From an uncultured Phocaeicola sp. (GTDB lineage: Bacteria > Bacteroidota > Bacteroidia > Bacteroidales > Bacteroidaceae): a stretch of 64,000 nucleotides of DNA. The number at the start of each line of letters is the position of its first letter. Within the stretch, counting starts at the first letter, position 1. Both the position numbers and the translations under genes were made by a program. The DNA is taken from positions 1-64,000 of the forward strand of contig CAPAOL010000001.1 in NCBI GenBank assembly GCA_948579315.1. The letters run 5' to 3'. Below the pieces are notes generated by a model, which was not told the DNA's origin, searched no databases, and saw only the letters and a list, made by a program, of their open reading frames with translations. This document shows, piece by piece, positions 62,551 through 64,000 of this stretch.

Positions 62551-64000
62551 TTAGTTTTCTTCCATAAAAGTGTATTCAAATGTTTTCCCTACACCTTCAA
62601 ACTCCCATTCTGAAATAGAAAGTCCCAACCATTGCATAGCTTGTAAGGGGATATCTACATTATTGAAAACAGCTTGATAATAAGAGTCATCCGGAGCTGG
62701 AGTTAAGTGTTCTTCAGCAGAATTACCAGTTGTCCATGTTTGATCGGCAAAGGTTATATCAGATTTTCCTGCATATAAATCTGCATATTGCGAAACATTC
62801 TTCAAGATAGGATTTTCTAAGTCCTCTTCCCGATCGCATGGCCAGTAACCAATTAAATGATCCCAATATTCATTTTTCACTTCCTCCAGTTTAGTTACTC
62901 CGTGATTTTTCTTTATAAATTCTTCTGGTAATGCTACATCATAAAATTGAAGATTCGTCACACAGAATCCAGCGTTACTCTCATTCGGGGAATTCTCTAT
63001 TTTCCCAATTGTTAACGGGTAATCCGGACATGTCAAGTTTGTTGGTAAAGTCATATTCTGTTGATCTCTATGCGTACTGTAATTCCCGTCTATATAGGCC
63101 CTGAACCGAACAGCCTCTCTATCAAATACAAGTGTAACAGTATGCCATTTACCATCCGTACTAACCCAAGGATCAGTGGATTGCTGACTAGTCCACACAT
63201 CCCGATTTCCAACACGAAATTTAATACGTCCCCCATCACCATGTACATTCCAACCTTTATTACCTTTATGTTTATTTGATTTGGAAAGAATATTCACCCA
63301 ATTATTCTTTTTAGTGGTAGAGTAATACATAAACTGTACAGTATATGACTTATTATTTTCCATCTCAAATAATTTTGGATCAGCTACAGTAGCAACTGAC
63401 TTTTGATTATTTCCAGCATACAAAGGAGTAAAATATTTGTAATTAAGTTCACTAGCACTTGGTTTGCCAACTACTTTGCTTACAAATCGAGAATTATACA
63501 TCAGGGTAAATGTATTCAGTCGCGGGTCGTCATAATATGAATCAGACAGAACAGTTTCAGAATAAGTACCTCCATAAGTAGAAGTGACAATAATTAACCA
63601 GTTTTCTTTTCTATAGTTTTCTCTAGATTCCAAAGCTGTCCGTATTTCACCAATATAGGTGTCGATCTCCTGTATAGCTTCAATTACAGTCATTGTAGGA
63701 TTACCCGAGCCATCATAAAAAGCATCCGCAGTACCAGCCTTTTGCACCCCATTAAATTCTACAAGGATAACATCTGACAGCAGATCTGTATCCGAATTAA
63801 TTTCAGCAATAACAGCACTCTTCACTTGCTGATCACTGTCTAATGTCCGGGCAATATCTGCATTGTTACGAAATGCCTGATAAAAACGATTATCCGCTGT
63901 ATACAAGCTAATTTTCTTTTCATTATCAAGCTGTTTGATTCTACTTAAAAAAGAAGGAGTCTCCAACTCTTCAATATTTTTCACCTCGCCAGTCGATTCT
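62551..64000 (-). CDS. AlkP-like/LamG surface protein, 5' end outside window
   Basis: The frame runs open to the window edge; the GTG at 63984 is not a real start, as upstream codons continue and the AlkP-like N-terminus is missing. About 480 residues are visible: the rear of an AlkP-like domain (VIEAIQEIDTYIGEIRTAL, WLIIVTSTYGGTYS, the latter lacking the expected His), a LamG-like domain (about 215-380 of the visible part, with GKWHTVTLVFDREAVRFRAYIDG), and a C-terminal DUF4983-like region ending in a conserved Trp-Leu segment shared with the 58.6-60.4 kb protein. It is 16 bp upstream of the M60-like gene in the same operon. Confidence 0.72.
   Translation of the reverse strand, partial: ESTGEVKNIEELETPSFLSRIKQLDNEKKISLYTADNRFYQAFRNNADIARTLDSDQQVKSAVIAEINSDTDLLSDVILVEFNGVQKAGTADAFYDGSGNPTMTVIEAIQEIDTYIGEIRTALESRENYRKENWLIIVTSTYGGTYSETVLSDSYYDDPRLNTFTLMYNSRFVSKVVGKPSASELNYKYFTPLYAGNNQKSVATVADPKLFEMENNKSYTVQFMYYSTTKKNNWVNILSKSNKHKGNKGWNVHGDGGRIKFRVGNRDVWTSQQSTDPWVSTDGKWHTVTLVFDREAVRFRAYIDGNYSTHRDQQNMTLPTNLTCPDYPLTIGKIENSPNESNAGFCVTNLQFYDVALPEEFIKKNHGVTKLEEVKNEYWDHLIGYWPCDREEDLENPILKNVSQYADLYAGKSDITFADQTWTTGNSAEEHLTPAPDDSYYQAVFNNVDIPLQAMQWLGLSISEWEFEGVGKTFEYTFMEEN

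Overview
The window reads as a chromosomal segment of a gut Bacteroides species. The pointers are Bacteroidota-type promoters (TTG/CTTG about 20 bp upstream of TAnnTTTG), a PPi-type phosphofructokinase, NodT-type efflux proteins, SusCD-locus-like lipoproteins, secreted glycoside hydrolases and the vapE/HU gene pair common in this group. No rRNA, tRNA, transposase or CRISPR array was seen. Species cannot be fixed from sequence reading alone.

Layout. 1-4.9 kb (+): the end of a putative porin, a solute-binding protein, a candidate small RNA, a Gfo/Idh/MocA oxidoreductase and a guanine-deaminase-like enzyme. 4.9-7.9 kb (-): a FadL-like outer-membrane protein and a low-complexity secreted protein. 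8.1-8.9 kb (+): prmA. 9.4-15.6 kb (-): a 2-oxoacid dehydrogenase cluster (lpdA, lipoate ligase, E2, fused E1 alpha/beta) ending with a flavodoxin. 15.7-18.4 kb (-): a GH25 lysozyme-like protein and pfp. 18.8-24.5 kb (-): a standard tripartite RND pump. 24.8-27.0 kb (+): a patatin with an outer-membrane barrel.

27.0-42.4 kb (-): the most unusual region, seven tightly packed genes encoding an ABC ATPase, an ABC-2 permease fused to an M1-peptidase-like domain, a TolC-type protein, an adaptor lipoprotein, an RND permease, a 1579-residue RND permease fused to a complete ABC ATPase domain, and a small ABC-2 permease. This looks like one export machine combining RND and ABC parts. 43.2-48.4 kb (-): GH35, DUF2264 and GH105 enzymes, a carbohydrate-degradation set without SusC/SusD. 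48.5-49.8 kb (-): an AAA/DUF4143 protein. 50.3-54.0 kb (-): an ExbB-ExbD-ExbD-anchored-protein operon in which both end proteins carry large extracytoplasmic domains. 54.3-56.6 kb: divergent vapE-like and HU-like genes. 56.7-58.1 kb (-): a papain-like secreted protease and a lipoprotein. 58.3-64.0 kb (-): a small HTH protein and three surface-type proteins (two AlkP-like/LamG paralogues around an M60-like protein lacking HExxH), probably the tail of a SusCD-type locus continuing past the window.

A recurring pattern outside genes is four intergenic arrays (3.0, 9.3, 18.6 and 55.8 kb), each with three to five short near-palindromic units repeated at exactly 22 bp. Cores differ between arrays, except that the first two are related. 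A fifth array at 49.9 kb has a 23-bp period. I know of no description of these as a class.
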